Source: Nocardioides sp. | Lineage (GTDB): Bacteria > Actinomycetota > Actinomycetes > Propionibacteriales > Nocardioidaceae | DNA length: 57,690 nucleotides | Assembly: GCF_016462705.1 (NCBI RefSeq) | Contig: NZ_JAEMSS010000002.1 | Location: 1-57,690, forward strand | Direction: 5' to 3' | Position numbers and translations under genes: made by a program | In this document: in pieces, positions 1 through 8,119 of the stretch | Layout of the letters: every line of letters starts with the position of its first letter | How positions within the stretch are numbered: the first letter of the stretch is position 1 | The notes under the pieces: model-generated | Database searches by the model: none | What the model was told of the DNA's origin: nothing | What the model saw: only the letters and a program-made list of their open reading frames with translations

Positions 1-1278
1 CCACAGGCCCGCGCTCGCCGCTGCCGGGGCGGGGACGTCCGCGGAGGAGGTCAGGCGTACGTCGGTGGCCGGCCGGGCCAGCAGCGCGACGTCGGCTGGG
101 ACTGGTGCCCGTGCCTGCGGGGCGGCGGCCTGTCGAGGTGCCTGCACCGGCACCGCCTGGCCGACCGGCATCGGTCGGCGGGTCGGGGGCGGCACGGCGG
201 TCGGTTCCGCCACCCCCGTCGGCTCCTCGACGGGGGGCTCGCCCGACGGCTCCGGCGCCCTGACGGGCGCGGCGGCGTCGTAGGAGACCGACAGCGGGAG
301 GGCGAGCTTGAAGGGGTCGGTGACGGCACCGCTCGAGTACCAGAACGCCGCCGCTCCCAGCTCACCGAGATAGTCCACGAACGACTGCGGGAACGAGCCG
401 GCCGCGGCCCCGGACGTCACCTGCGGCACCCCGCTCACCAGCACCCCGGCGTAGGCCGGGGTGGACACCAAGCCGGAGACGTCGCCCAGGTCGACGCTGG
501 GCAGGTCGGCGACCACGACCCGCCGGGCCGGGACCTCCTCCCAGACACCCTGGTCGCTCTGCGAGGACCGGTAGCCGTGCAGGACCGCGGTCACGGTGCC
601 GCGGCCGGCTGCCACGTCGAGGACCGGGTCGGAGACGTGGAAGAACGACATGCCGGAGTAGTAGAGGACGGTGACGTCGGCGTCCCACGCGACGTGAGCG
701 GTGCCGGCGTCGACATCGACACTGCCCGTGCCACCGCTCATCACGAACGTGTGGTTGCTGAACCGGCCCTCCGTCGGCGAGGTGAGCGGTGCGCCCGAGC
801 TGTCGTTGCCGAGCCCGGCCCACGTCGCCGGCCGCCAGGCCGACCCGTCCCACTTCTCGACCCGGGTGTTCCCCGCGGCGGCCTGCCACTGCGCCTGCGT
901 GATGGTCACCCCGCCCCTGCCGGGGTCGGGCAGCAGGCCGGCGGAGAAGAAGTTGAAGGTGCGTGGGGCGAACGCCTTGTTGTTGGACTCGTTGTTGACG
1001 CCCCAGCGCAGCACCGCGTCGGCGACGGTCACCCCGCCGTCCGTGGGTGCCGCGGTCGGCGTCTCCGTCGGCGTCTCCGTCGGTGTCGGTGTCTCCGTCG
1101 GTGTCTCCGTCGGTGTCGGTGTCTCCGTCGGTGTCTCCGTCGGCGTCGGTGTCTCCGTCGGCGTCTCGGTCGGCGTCTCGCCCGGGCCGTCGTCCGCGGC
1201 GGCCGCCCCGGCGACCATGACCACGCCGAGGGCCGCCGCGAGCAGAGTGAGGAGCACGAGCCGGAGCCGGTCAGTCAT
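1..1278 (-). CDS. htaA: HtaA-domain cell-surface heme-binding protein (partial, 3' end outside window)
   Basis: Reads leftward from an ATG at 1278 and is still open at the window edge (426 residues visible). The N-terminus is a signal peptide (MTDRLRLVLLTLLAAALGVV). It is followed by a Thr/Pro/Glu-rich spacer of ETPTPTETPT repeats and then an HtaA-like domain starting around LRWGVNNESNNKAF, with NFFSAG, WDGSAW and the later SVDVDAGTAHVAW. HtaA domains of corynebacteria bind hemin at the cell surface. Its start overlaps the stop of the upstream gene by 8 nt, so it belongs to the hmuTUV transcript. It is expected to pass heme to HmuT. The C-terminal anchor is not visible. The symbol is by domain analogy. 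Confidence 0.82.
   Translation of the reverse strand, partial: MTDRLRLVLLTLLAAALGVVMVAGAAAADDGPGETPTETPTETPTPTETPTETPTPTETPTETPTPTETPTETPTAAPTDGGVTVADAVLRWGVNNESNNKAFAPRTFNFFSAGLLPDPGRGGVTITQAQWQAAAGNTRVEKWDGSAWRPATWAGLGNDSSGAPLTSPTEGRFSNHTFVMSGGTGSVDVDAGTAHVAWDADVTVLYYSGMSFFHVSDPVLDVAAGRGTVTAVLHGYRSSQSDQGVWEEVPARRVVVADLPSVDLGDVSGLVSTPAYAGVLVSGVPQVTSGAAAGSFPQSFVDYLGELGAAAFWYSSGAVTDPFKLALPLSVSYDAAAPVRAPEPSGEPPVEEPTGVAEPTAVPPPTRRPMPVGQAVPVQAPRQAAAPQARAPVPADVALLARPATDVRLTSSADVPAPAAASAGLW
1055..1181 (-). repeat. 30-bp tandem repeat encoding the Thr/Pro/Glu spacer of HtaA
   Basis: Four approximate copies of a 30-bp unit built from GTCTCCGTCGGTGTC; units at 1081-1110 and 1111-1140 are identical and the flanking ones differ by a few substitutions. 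Read leftward it encodes the ETPTPTETPT wall-spanning spacer between signal peptide and HtaA domain. Copy number could vary between strains without a frameshift, because the period is a multiple of three. Confidence 0.85.
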
Positions 1279-2356
1279 GACGCCCCCTGCGCCGGGCCAG
1301 CAGCAGCCGCCCCAGGGCGAGCAGCAGCAGCACCCCCGCCGCCGCCACGAAGAGCTGCGCCGACCGGTCGTTCGACTCGCCGACGGGTGCGGGCGTCGCG
1401 GCCGTCACCTCGACGCCCGCGGCGACCCCGAAGCTCACGGTCGGGGCACCCTCGACCCCGAACAGCCGCAGCTCGTGGGTCCCGGCATCGAGGTCCGCGG
1501 GAAGTGTCAGCACGCCGGCGACCCTGCCGTCGTCGCCGACCAGGAACGGCCCCGCGCCAGCAACGCCGTCGTCCAGGACGGTGGTCACCTGCGCCCCGGC
1601 GGGCAGCCCGGCCGCGGCGAAGGAGAGGACGTGCCCGGCCCGGGCGGCTCCGCGATCGACGGCCAGGGTCGGGGTGACCGCGACGGCACCGCCCTTGCTC
1701 TTGCCGTTGCCCGTGGGCTCGGGGCCGGTCACACCGGTGGCGGGGGTGTCCGAGCCGGCCGCCGGGGTGACGCCGACCGACCCCGGCTGCTCGCCGGCGG
1801 CGTACAGGTCCTCCACCCGCACCGGCGTGAAGCTCTCGTTGCGCGCGTTGGCGACGCCGTGCGCGCCGACCGTGATGACCCCGCAGGTGACCTGGCGGCA
1901 GTCCACCGTCCGGGAGCCGCCGGTGCGGTCGTAGGCCTCGAACGTCGCGCCGGGGACGCGCAGGGTGGTCGACCAGGCACCGGCCGCCGAGATGGTGCCG
2001 CCGTTGGCCGACCCGGCGGTGTCCGAGCCCTGGAAGGCGACGAACTTCGCGAACCCCTGGTTGTCGCGGCTCTCCCCGTCGGGCACGTAGAAGTAGTCGA
2101 CGCCGGTCTGCCCTCCCTGGCTGGGCCGCCAGCCCGCCCGGACGGTGCCGAAGAAGACGTAGATGCCGCCGTGGCCGCCGTGGATCGACTGGAAGCCGCT
2201 GCCGCGCAGGGTGAGCGAGGTGACGTAGGTCGGGTCAACGGCGGCGTCGCCGTCGTCGTTCGCCACGTCCACCCGCGGCTCCGCGTGCGCCGGACCGGCG
2301 AGGCCGAGCAGGGCGAGCGTCGTGACGAGCGCGAGGGTCCGGCTCAGGGCACGCAT
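1271..2356 (-). CDS. Putative membrane-anchored surface protein of the heme-uptake locus
   Basis: 361 residues. N-terminal signal peptide (MRALSRTLALVTTLALLGLA, cleavage probably after AHA), one extracytoplasmic domain with a Cys pair (VDCRQVTCGVI), an Ala/Gly/Pro-rich stretch and a second Ig-like part (PTLAVDRGAARAG), then a C-terminal membrane helix (LFVAAAGVLLLLALGRLLLA) with a short RRRGRHD tail. No LPXTG motif is visible, so anchoring is by the membrane helix. It overlaps hmuV by 13 nt upstream and htaA by 8 nt downstream, so it is co-translated with the heme system. Its position suggests a heme relay or scaffold between HtaA and HmuT. I do not recognise the domain family with certainty. 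Confidence 0.78.
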   Translation of the reverse strand: MRALSRTLALVTTLALLGLAGPAHAEPRVDVANDDGDAAVDPTYVTSLTLRGSGFQSIHGGHGGIYVFFGTVRAGWRPSQGGQTGVDYFYVPDGESRDNQGFAKFVAFQGSDTAGSANGGTISAAGAWSTTLRVPGATFEAYDRTGGSRTVDCRQVTCGVITVGAHGVANARNESFTPVRVEDLYAAGEQPGSVGVTPAAGSDTPATGVTGPEPTGNGKSKGGAVAVTPTLAVDRGAARAGHVLSFAAAGLPAGAQVTTVLDDGVAGAGPFLVGDDGRVAGVLTLPADLDAGTHELRLFGVEGAPTVSFGVAAGVEVTAATPAPVGESNDRSAQLFVAAAGVLLLLALGRLLLARRRGRHD

Positions 2357-3147
2357 GCGTCCTCCTTCTCACCCGCACCCGCGCGGGCCCGGACCGGGAC
2401 GACGACCAGCGAGCCGTCGACCCGGGTCACCGAGATCGGGTGCTCGTAGACCGCGCCCAGCCGCTGCGCGGTGAGCACGTCGTCGGGCGTCCCGTCGGCC
2501 GCGACCCGGCCCGCGTCCAGCAGGCAGACGCGGTCGGCGTACGCCGCCGCGAGGGACAGGTCGTGCAGCACGACGACGACCGCCGACCCGGCCCTGGCCG
2601 TGGCCCGGGCGACACCGAGGACGGCCTCCTGGTGCCGGATGTCGAGCGCGGCGGTCGGCTCGTCGAGCAGCAGGACGGGAGCCTCCTGGGCGAGCACGCG
2701 GGCGAACGAGGTGCGGGCCTGCTCGCCGCCGGACAGGGTCGGGAAGACCCGGTCGGCCAGCGCGTCGACGTCGGCCACGGTCATGACCGAGGCGACGACC
2801 TCGTCGTCGCGCTCGGCCTGCGGGGTCCGGTGCCACGGCGACCGGCCCATCCGGACGACCTCGGACACCCGGAACCCGAACGACAGGCCCTGGTGCTGGA
2901 GCAGGACGGCCCGGCGCCGGGCGAGCGCGGCCGCCCCCAGGTGCCGGACCGGGTGCCCGTCCAGGGTGACCTCGCCGGAGTCGGGCTCCACGTCCCCGGC
3001 GAGCACGCCGAGCAGCGTCGACTTGCCGGCGCCGTTGGGCCCGACCAGCGCGACGAGCTCGCCGCCGGAGATCTCGAGGTCGACCCCGCGCAGAACCGGC
3101 GCACCGCCGAGGTGGACCGAGACCGAGGCCGCGCTGAGGACGCTCAT
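2344..3147 (-). CDS. hmuV: Heme ABC transporter ATP-binding protein HmuV
   Basis: 267 residues from the ATG at 3147. That start is chosen because it overlaps the permease stop as ATGA and begins the ABC fold; an upstream extension has no homology. Walker A GPNGAGKST near residue 36, Q-loop region VLLQHQG near 81, signature LSGGEQ near 138 and Walker B VLLLDEP near 158. The FepC/HmuV-class ATPase powers the HmuU permease that imports heme delivered by HmuT. Cytoplasmic and membrane-associated. The gene lies in hmuT-U-V order with 4-nt overlaps. Confidence 0.93.
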   Translation of the reverse strand: MSVLSAASVSVHLGGAPVLRGVDLEISGGELVALVGPNGAGKSTLLGVLAGDVEPDSGEVTLDGHPVRHLGAAALARRRAVLLQHQGLSFGFRVSEVVRMGRSPWHRTPQAERDDEVVASVMTVADVDALADRVFPTLSGGEQARTSFARVLAQEAPVLLLDEPTAALDIRHQEAVLGVARATARAGSAVVVVLHDLSLAAAYADRVCLLDAGRVAADGTPDDVLTAQRLGAVYEHPISVTRVDGSLVVVPVRARAGAGEKEDACVP

Positions 3148-4232
3148 GCCCAGCCTCCGGCGGTGCGCCGGGCCCGGCGGATGAGCCAGAAGAAGAACGG
3201 GCCGCCGACCAGGGCGGTGAGCATGCCGAGCGGCAGGTCCGCGTAGTCGACCGCGGTGCGCGCCCACAGGTCGGCCAGCACGAGCAGCACCGCACCGCCC
3301 AGCGCACTGGCCGGGACCAGGAGCCGGTGCCCTGGACCGGCGACCAGCCGGACCAGGTGCGGCACGACCAGGCCGACGAACGCGATGATGCCGCAGAAGG
3401 ACACCGCCGCCGCGGTGAGCAGCGCGACCACGACGATGACCCGAAGCCGCAGCCGCTCGACGTCCACGCCGACGTGCCGGGCGGCGCGGTCCCCGAGCGC
3501 GAGCAGGTCGAGCTGGCGCGCCATGAGCAGCGCCGCGACCAGACCGACCGCGGCGATCGGACCGCTGACCGCGACGTACGCCCAGCGCGAGCCGTTGAGG
3601 CTGCCCAGGGTCCAGAAGACGATCTCCTCGCGGGCCTGCTGGTCACCGACGAACATGAGGAACGCGAGCCCGGCGCTGGTCATGGCGTTGAGGGCGACGC
3701 CCGTGAGGACCAGCGTGACCACCTCGGTGCGACCACCGTCCCGGGCGGTGGTGTAGACGAGCAACGTGGTCAGCAGGCCCCCGACGAAGGCGGCGAGGGC
3801 GATGGTCCAGGTGCCCGCGAAGGTCCAGCCGGTCACGATCACGGTGGCCGCGGCCAGCGCCGCACCCGACGAGACGCCCACGACGCCCGGCTCGGCGAGC
3901 GGGTTGCCGAAGACGCCCTGCATCAGGGCCCCCGCGGCCGCGAGCGCGGCACCGGCCAGCGCGGCCATCGCCACCCGGGGGAAGCGGACCTGCCACAGCG
4001 TCGTCTCGCCCTGCGGGTGGCTCGGCAGCGGTCCGAGGTCCAGCCCCAGCCGGTGCAGGACCGACCCGACGACCTCGGCCGGTGACACGTCCAGCTGCCC
4101 GTGGCCCGCGGCGACCACGACCGCGACGACCAGGGCGGCACCCAGCCCGCCGAGCAGCCCGACCCGGGCCAGTCCCCGGCGTACGCCGAGCCGAGGCGTG
4201 ACCCGCGCGCCCACCGGAGCTGCCAGCGTCAC
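3144..4232 (-). CDS. hmuU: Heme ABC transporter permease HmuU (FecCD family)
   Basis: 362 residues from a GTG that overlaps the hmuT stop (GTGA). Multi-pass FecCD permease with the family hallmarks RFPRVAMAALAGAALAAAGALMQG near residue 83 onward (PRVAMA, GALMQGVFGNPLAEPGVVG), then FCGIIAFVGLVVPHLVR, the loop contacting the ATPase. Length fits the usual 330-360 residues with about ten membrane helices. It forms the membrane channel of the heme importer with HmuV. No defects seen. Confidence 0.93.
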   Translation of the reverse strand: MTLAAPVGARVTPRLGVRRGLARVGLLGGLGAALVVAVVVAAGHGQLDVSPAEVVGSVLHRLGLDLGPLPSHPQGETTLWQVRFPRVAMAALAGAALAAAGALMQGVFGNPLAEPGVVGVSSGAALAAATVIVTGWTFAGTWTIALAAFVGGLLTTLLVYTTARDGGRTEVVTLVLTGVALNAMTSAGLAFLMFVGDQQAREEIVFWTLGSLNGSRWAYVAVSGPIAAVGLVAALLMARQLDLLALGDRAARHVGVDVERLRLRVIVVVALLTAAAVSFCGIIAFVGLVVPHLVRLVAGPGHRLLVPASALGGAVLLVLADLWARTAVDYADLPLGMLTALVGGPFFFWLIRRARRTAGGWA

Positions 4233-5323
4233 GACACCGCCTCCGGCGCGTAGATGGCCACGGCCAGGGCGTCCAGGACCGCGGCCGTGGTCGGGCCGAA
4301 CCCGAGGACCTGGGCGTCGTCCATGTCGACGAACCGCCGGTTCTGTCCCGCGGGCGTGGTGGCCAGGGCCGGCAGCCGCTCCAGCAGGCCGTCGACGCCG
4401 CCCGCCGACTCGAGGCCCTTGGTCATGAGCAGCACCAGCTCGGGCGCCGCGGCGACGATGCCCTCGTCCGTGACCGGGCGCATGCCCTTCCAGCCGATCT
4501 CCTCGGCGACGTCGTAGCCGCCGACGCCCTCGATCAGCTGGTCCGCGCCGGACCCGTTCCCGAAGAGGTAGTAGACGCCGGACTGCCCGCGGACGTAGAG
4601 GAAGACGGTGCGCAGCCGGTCACCCGGGTCGGTGGGAGCCACCGCCTCGACCTGGGCACGCACCTCGGCGACCTCGGTCTCGATCCGCTCGGCCAGCATC
4701 CGGCCCGCCTCCTCGACCCCGAGGGCGGCGGCCACCTCCTCGGTCAGGGAGCCGAGGTTGTCGAGCCCGCGGTGCGAGTCGGTGACGACGACGGGGATGC
4801 CCGCGTCCCGCATCTGCAGCACGACGTCCCAGGGGCCGAGCGAGGTGTCGGTCAGGATCACCGTGGGGTCGAGCTCGAGAATGGCCTCGGCCGCCAGGTC
4901 GTGGCCGACGGGGGTGACCAGGGGCAGGTCCGCGGCCTCCGCGAACTGGGTCGAGATGTCGCGGCCGACGACGTGCTGGCCCAGACCCAGCTCGAAGACG
5001 GTGCGAGCCAGGGTCCCGTGCACGTCCAGGGCGAGGATCCGGCTGGTGTCGGTGACGGTGACCCTCGTGCCCTGGGCGTCGGTCACCGTCACCGGGAGCC
5101 GCTGGTCGCCGACCGCGACCGGGTCGACGGGGGTGTCCGGGAGGACCGCCGTGGAGGGGCCCGTCCAGTCGCGCGGGTCCGCCAGCGGGGTCGCCTCCGC
5201 CAGCGAGACCGCGGCCGGCCGATCCGGGTCTCCTCCTTCCGGCGTCGCGGCGGAGGGTCCCTCCAGGCCACAGCCGGTCGTCAGCGTGACGACGAGCAGC
5301 GCGGCGAGCACCAGGCGGTTCAT
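4229..5323 (-). CDS. hmuT: Heme-binding lipoprotein HmuT (periplasmic-binding family)
   Basis: 364 residues. Lipobox LTTGC places the lipidated Cys at residue 18. A class III (TroA/BtuF-like) binding protein: the N-lobe contains VTVTDTSRILALDVHGTLA and LGQHVVGRD, the C-lobe contains LYVRGQSGVYYLFGNGSGADQLI. His117 in GQHVVG and a Tyr in the YYLFGNG region sit where HmuT proteins place their two heme ligands (family knowledge; assignment inferred from alignment by eye). First gene of the hmu operon, directly downstream of the DtxR/IdeR box at 5351-5369. Confidence 0.92.
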   Translation of the reverse strand: MNRLVLAALLVVTLTTGCGLEGPSAATPEGGDPDRPAAVSLAEATPLADPRDWTGPSTAVLPDTPVDPVAVGDQRLPVTVTDAQGTRVTVTDTSRILALDVHGTLARTVFELGLGQHVVGRDISTQFAEAADLPLVTPVGHDLAAEAILELDPTVILTDTSLGPWDVVLQMRDAGIPVVVTDSHRGLDNLGSLTEEVAAALGVEEAGRMLAERIETEVAEVRAQVEAVAPTDPGDRLRTVFLYVRGQSGVYYLFGNGSGADQLIEGVGGYDVAEEIGWKGMRPVTDEGIVAAAPELVLLMTKGLESAGGVDGLLERLPALATTPAGQNRRFVDMDDAQVLGFGPTTAAVLDALAVAIYAPEAVS

Positions 5324-5350
5324 GACCCTCCATCGGGTTCGGGAGCGACA

Positions 5351-5369
5351 GTAGGTTAGCCTAGCCTTA
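5351..5369. promoter_or_regulatory. DtxR/IdeR iron box in the hmuT-hmuO divergent promoter
   Basis: GTAGGTTAGCCTAGCCTTA matches the DtxR/IdeR consensus TWAGGTTAGSCTAACCTWA at 17 of 19 positions and sits in the 90-bp gap between hmuT (leftward) and the heme oxygenase (rightward). Iron-loaded DtxR/IdeR would repress both directions, the known logic of corynebacterial hmu loci. Confidence 0.85.
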
Positions 5370-5370
5370 C

Positions 5371-5389
5371 TAAGGCTCGCCTCACCGCC
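5371..5389. promoter_or_regulatory. Possible second, degenerate DtxR/IdeR half box
   Basis: TAAGGCTCGCCTCACCGCC starts 20 bp after the first box and keeps 13 of 19 consensus positions, mainly in the left half and centre. DtxR-type regulators can bind as two dimers on overlapping or adjacent sites, so this may be an accessory site. It is clearly weaker than the first. Confidence 0.4.
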
Positions 5390-5413
5390 TCTCCCTCAGC
5401 CCCAAGGAGCACC

Positions 5414-6079
5414 ATGACCGCCGTGGCCTCACACCTCGACGTGCCGCTGTCGACCGCCATGCGCACCGGTTCGCAGGCCGAGCACGAAGCCGCCGAGGGT
5501 TCCCGGTTCATGACCGAGCTGCTCGCCGGACGGATCAACGAGGTCGGCTACGCGACCTACCTGCTGCGGCTGCGGCAGGTGTACGCCGCCCTGGAGTCGG
5601 TGCCCCGGCTGATGGGTGACGACCCCTACGTCGCCGCCGTCCACGACGACGCCCTCGCCCGGCTGGCCGCGATCGACTCGGACCTCGAGGCCTGGGCGTC
5701 GGGCGCGACGTTGCAGGCCCACTCCCCCGCCGCGACGGCGTACTGCGAGCGGATCCTCGACGCCCGCGCGTGGGGCGGTCTCTACGCCGCCCACCACTAC
5801 ACCCGCTACCTGGGCGACCTGTCCGGAGGCCAGGCGATCGGGCGCATCCTCGACCGGGAGTTCGGCCTGTCCGGCCGCGGGACGGCGTTCTACGACTTCG
5901 CCGGGGTGGGCAAGCCCAAGCCCTACAAGGACGCCTACCGGGCGCGGCTCGACGCCCTCGGAGCGAACGCGGAGGAGAAGCGACGGGTCGTGGAGGAGGT
6001 GAAGGTAGCGTTCCGCCTGAACCAGGCCCTCTTCACCGAGCTGGGACAGGAGATCGATGCCTTCCGCCGCGTCACCTGA
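5414..6079 (+). CDS. hmuO: Biliverdin-producing heme oxygenase HmuO
   Basis: 221 residues, matching the roughly 215-residue HmuO of corynebacteria. Start ATG has a good AAGGAG 4 nt upstream. The proximal heme ligand is His24 in QAEHEAAEGSRFM. The distal helix carries the Gly-rich GDLSGGQAIGR near residue 134, and the substrate pocket PKPYKDAYRARLDAL follows. It opens imported heme to biliverdin, CO and Fe2+ in the cytoplasm, releasing iron. Divergent from hmuTUV across the shared iron box, so import and degradation are co-induced by iron starvation. Confidence 0.95.
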   Translation: MTAVASHLDVPLSTAMRTGSQAEHEAAEGSRFMTELLAGRINEVGYATYLLRLRQVYAALESVPRLMGDDPYVAAVHDDALARLAAIDSDLEAWASGATLQAHSPAATAYCERILDARAWGGLYAAHHYTRYLGDLSGGQAIGRILDREFGLSGRGTAFYDFAGVGKPKPYKDAYRARLDALGANAEEKRRVVEEVKVAFRLNQALFTELGQEIDAFRRVT

Positions 6080-6109
6080 CCGCACCCACCGTTCCGGCGG
6101 CCCGCGCCC

Positions 6110-6913
6110 ATGAGGGTGCTGGTCACCGGCGCCGCCGGCAGCATCGGGCAGGTCGTCACCGTGGGCCTCGTGGACCGCGGCCACGACGTCGTCGCCTTCG
6201 ACCGGGTCCCGGCACCCGACGGCATCGACCTCGCCTGGCACACCGGTGACTGCGCGGACGCCGACGCCGTCGCCGCCGTGTTCGCAACCGGTCCGCTGGA
6301 CGGGGTCGTCCACCTGGCGGGACTCCCGGACGAGGCCTCGCTACCGGACTCGCTCACCTCGCACACCGTCACCACCGGGGCGCTGCTCGACGCGATGGTC
6401 GACCACGGCGTCCGCCGGTTCGTCTACGCCGGCTCCAACCACGCGGTCGGGCGGACGCCCCGCCCCCGGGACACCGAGCTCACCGTCGAGCACCGACCGA
6501 GGCCCGACACCTTCTACGGGGTCGCCAAGGTCGCCGCGGAGGCCCTGATGAGCCTCTACGCCGACCGCTACGGGCTCGACGTCGTCTCCTGCCGGATCGG
6601 CTCGTTCGGTCCCGAGCCCACGACCGTGCGGCAGCTCTCGACGTGGCTGTCCCCCGACGACTGCGTGCGGATGTTCGAGGCGGCGCTCACGGCGCCGGCA
6701 CCCGGCTACGCCGTGCTCTACGGGATCTCACGCAACACCCGTGCCTGGTGGGACCTCGCCCCGGGCCGGGCGCTGGGCTACGACCCTCAGGACGACGCGG
6801 AGACGTTCTCGTCGAGGATCCCCACCCGGGCCGAGGACGAGGTCGAGTCGGCGTTCGTCGGCGGGCCGTTCGTCACCGAGGAGTTCTTCCGCCCCGCGCT
6901 CGACCGGTCGTAG
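6110..6913 (+). CDS. NAD-dependent epimerase/dehydratase, uronate dehydrogenase-like
   Basis: 267 residues, extended-SDR type. Rossmann motif GAAGSIG at residues 7-13, catalytic Y136xxxK140 (FYGVAK). It shares with characterised Agrobacterium uronate dehydrogenase the strings SNHxxG, RPDxxYGVxK, RIGSxxPEP, LSTWxSxDD and the C-terminal GGxFV (recalled from family knowledge). That enzyme oxidises D-glucuronate or D-galacturonate to the aldarolactone with NAD+. No hexuronate genes lie nearby, so the substrate is inferred only. Starts 30 nt after hmuO, possibly in the same transcript; no clear Shine-Dalgarno. Its last 127 nt overlap the 3' end of the convergent MFS gene. Confidence 0.8.
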   Translation: MRVLVTGAAGSIGQVVTVGLVDRGHDVVAFDRVPAPDGIDLAWHTGDCADADAVAAVFATGPLDGVVHLAGLPDEASLPDSLTSHTVTTGALLDAMVDHGVRRFVYAGSNHAVGRTPRPRDTELTVEHRPRPDTFYGVAKVAAEALMSLYADRYGLDVVSCRIGSFGPEPTTVRQLSTWLSPDDCVRMFEAALTAPAPGYAVLYGISRNTRAWWDLAPGRALGYDPQDDAETFSSRIPTRAEDEVESAFVGGPFVTEEFFRPALDRS

Positions 6914-8109
6914 ACCAGGGCGGCGAGGCCGACACCGACGAGGACCATCGCCCCACCGATGACGAGCGTCCAGCGGGCGCCGAGCTCCTCGCCGATCAGC
7001 CCGATCAACGGCGCCCCCAGCGGGGTGCCGCCCATCACGACGGTCATGTAGAGGGCCATCACCCGGCCGCGGTAGGCCGGGTCGGCGGCCAGCTGCATGG
7101 TCGCGTTGGCGGAGTTGAGCAGGGTGATCACGAAGAAGCCGATCACCGGCGCGAACAGCGCGAAGGTCAGATAGCTCGGCAGCAGCCCCGCGACGATCTC
7201 GGCGACCCCGAAGCCGGTGGCCGCGAACAGGAGCAGCCGCAGCCGGATCCTCGGACGCCGGGCCGCGAGCAGGGCGCCGGTCAGGGACCCGACCGCGACG
7301 GCGGACCCGAGGACCCCGAACTCGCCGGCGCCCTTGTCGAAGACCTGGGTCGCCATCAGCGCGGAGGTGATCTGGAAGTTCATCCCGAACGTGCCGGCGA
7401 AGAACACGAGGACCAGCACCATCAGCATCGTCGGCTGCGTCCGCACGTAGCGGACGCCGTCGAGGAGCATGCCGGGGGCGCGTGGCTGGATGTCGGCCGG
7501 ATGGAGCTGCGACGCGTCCATCCGGCGCAGCTGCCAGATCACGGCGAAGTAGGAGATCCCGTTGAGCGCGATCACCCAGCCGGCCGCCTCGGCGCCGCTG
7601 CCCAGCAGCGCGATCAGCAGGCCGGCGGACGCCGGGCCGAGGAGCCGGGCCAGGTTGAACGCCGCGCCGTTGAGCCCGACCGCGTTGGTGAGGTCGTCGC
7701 GGTCGACCATCTCGGAGGTGAAGCTCTGCCGGGCGGGCCCGTCGAAGGCGGTGCCGATCCCGAACACGAACGCCAGCACGTAGACCATCCACACCTCGGC
7801 GTGGCCGGACACCGCCAGGGCCCCCAGCATGAGCGAGGAGATCGCCATGCTCAGCTGGGTCAGCTGGAGCAGCGCCCGCTTGGGGAACCGGTCGGCGATC
7901 ACGCCGGCGTACGGCGAGAGCAGCAGGATCGGCAGGAACTGCAGCCCGGTCGTGATGCCGAGCTCCGTGCCGCCGGTCCCCGGGAGGCTCAGGACCAGCC
8001 AGTCCTGGGCGACCCGCTGCATCCAGGTGCCGGTGTTGGAGACGACGCTCCCGGCGAAGTAGAGGCGGAAGTTGTGGTTGCGCTCGAGGGTGCGGAACAT
8101 CTGTGACAT
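6787..8109 (-). CDS. MFS exporter, DHA3/EntS-like (MFS_3)
   Basis: 440 residues. Starts NFRLYFAGSVVSNTGTWMQRVAQDWLVL, the usual TM1 of EntS/MFS_3 drug or siderophore exporters; has the loop motif GVIADRFPKRALLQ and about twelve membrane helices ending near LAALVYDR. The last ~40 residues are hydrophilic, of low complexity (Ser/Asn rich), and are encoded antisense to the 3' end of the uronate-dehydrogenase-like gene. They look like a read-through tail rather than a conserved domain. Lies 10 nt downstream of the marR gene, so co-transcribed and probably repressed by it; substrate unknown. Confidence 0.88.
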   Translation of the reverse strand: MSQMFRTLERNHNFRLYFAGSVVSNTGTWMQRVAQDWLVLSLPGTGGTELGITTGLQFLPILLLSPYAGVIADRFPKRALLQLTQLSMAISSLMLGALAVSGHAEVWMVYVLAFVFGIGTAFDGPARQSFTSEMVDRDDLTNAVGLNGAAFNLARLLGPASAGLLIALLGSGAEAAGWVIALNGISYFAVIWQLRRMDASQLHPADIQPRAPGMLLDGVRYVRTQPTMLMVLVLVFFAGTFGMNFQITSALMATQVFDKGAGEFGVLGSAVAVGSLTGALLAARRPRIRLRLLLFAATGFGVAEIVAGLLPSYLTFALFAPVIGFFVITLLNSANATMQLAADPAYRGRVMALYMTVVMGGTPLGAPLIGLIGEELGARWTLVIGGAMVLVGVGLAALVYDRSSAGRKNSSVTNGPPTNADSTSSSARVGILDENVSASS

Positions 8110-8119
8110 ACGGTTTGGC

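Noticed and set aside
1055-1181. CRISPR-like repeats
   Set aside because: Period of 30 bp without unique spacers, and it encodes an in-frame ETPTPTETPT spacer.
701-2449. Rightward 582-residue open frame across the heme operon
   Set aside because: Composition typical of high-GC antisense shadow; the leftward frames have signal peptides, domains and coupled starts.
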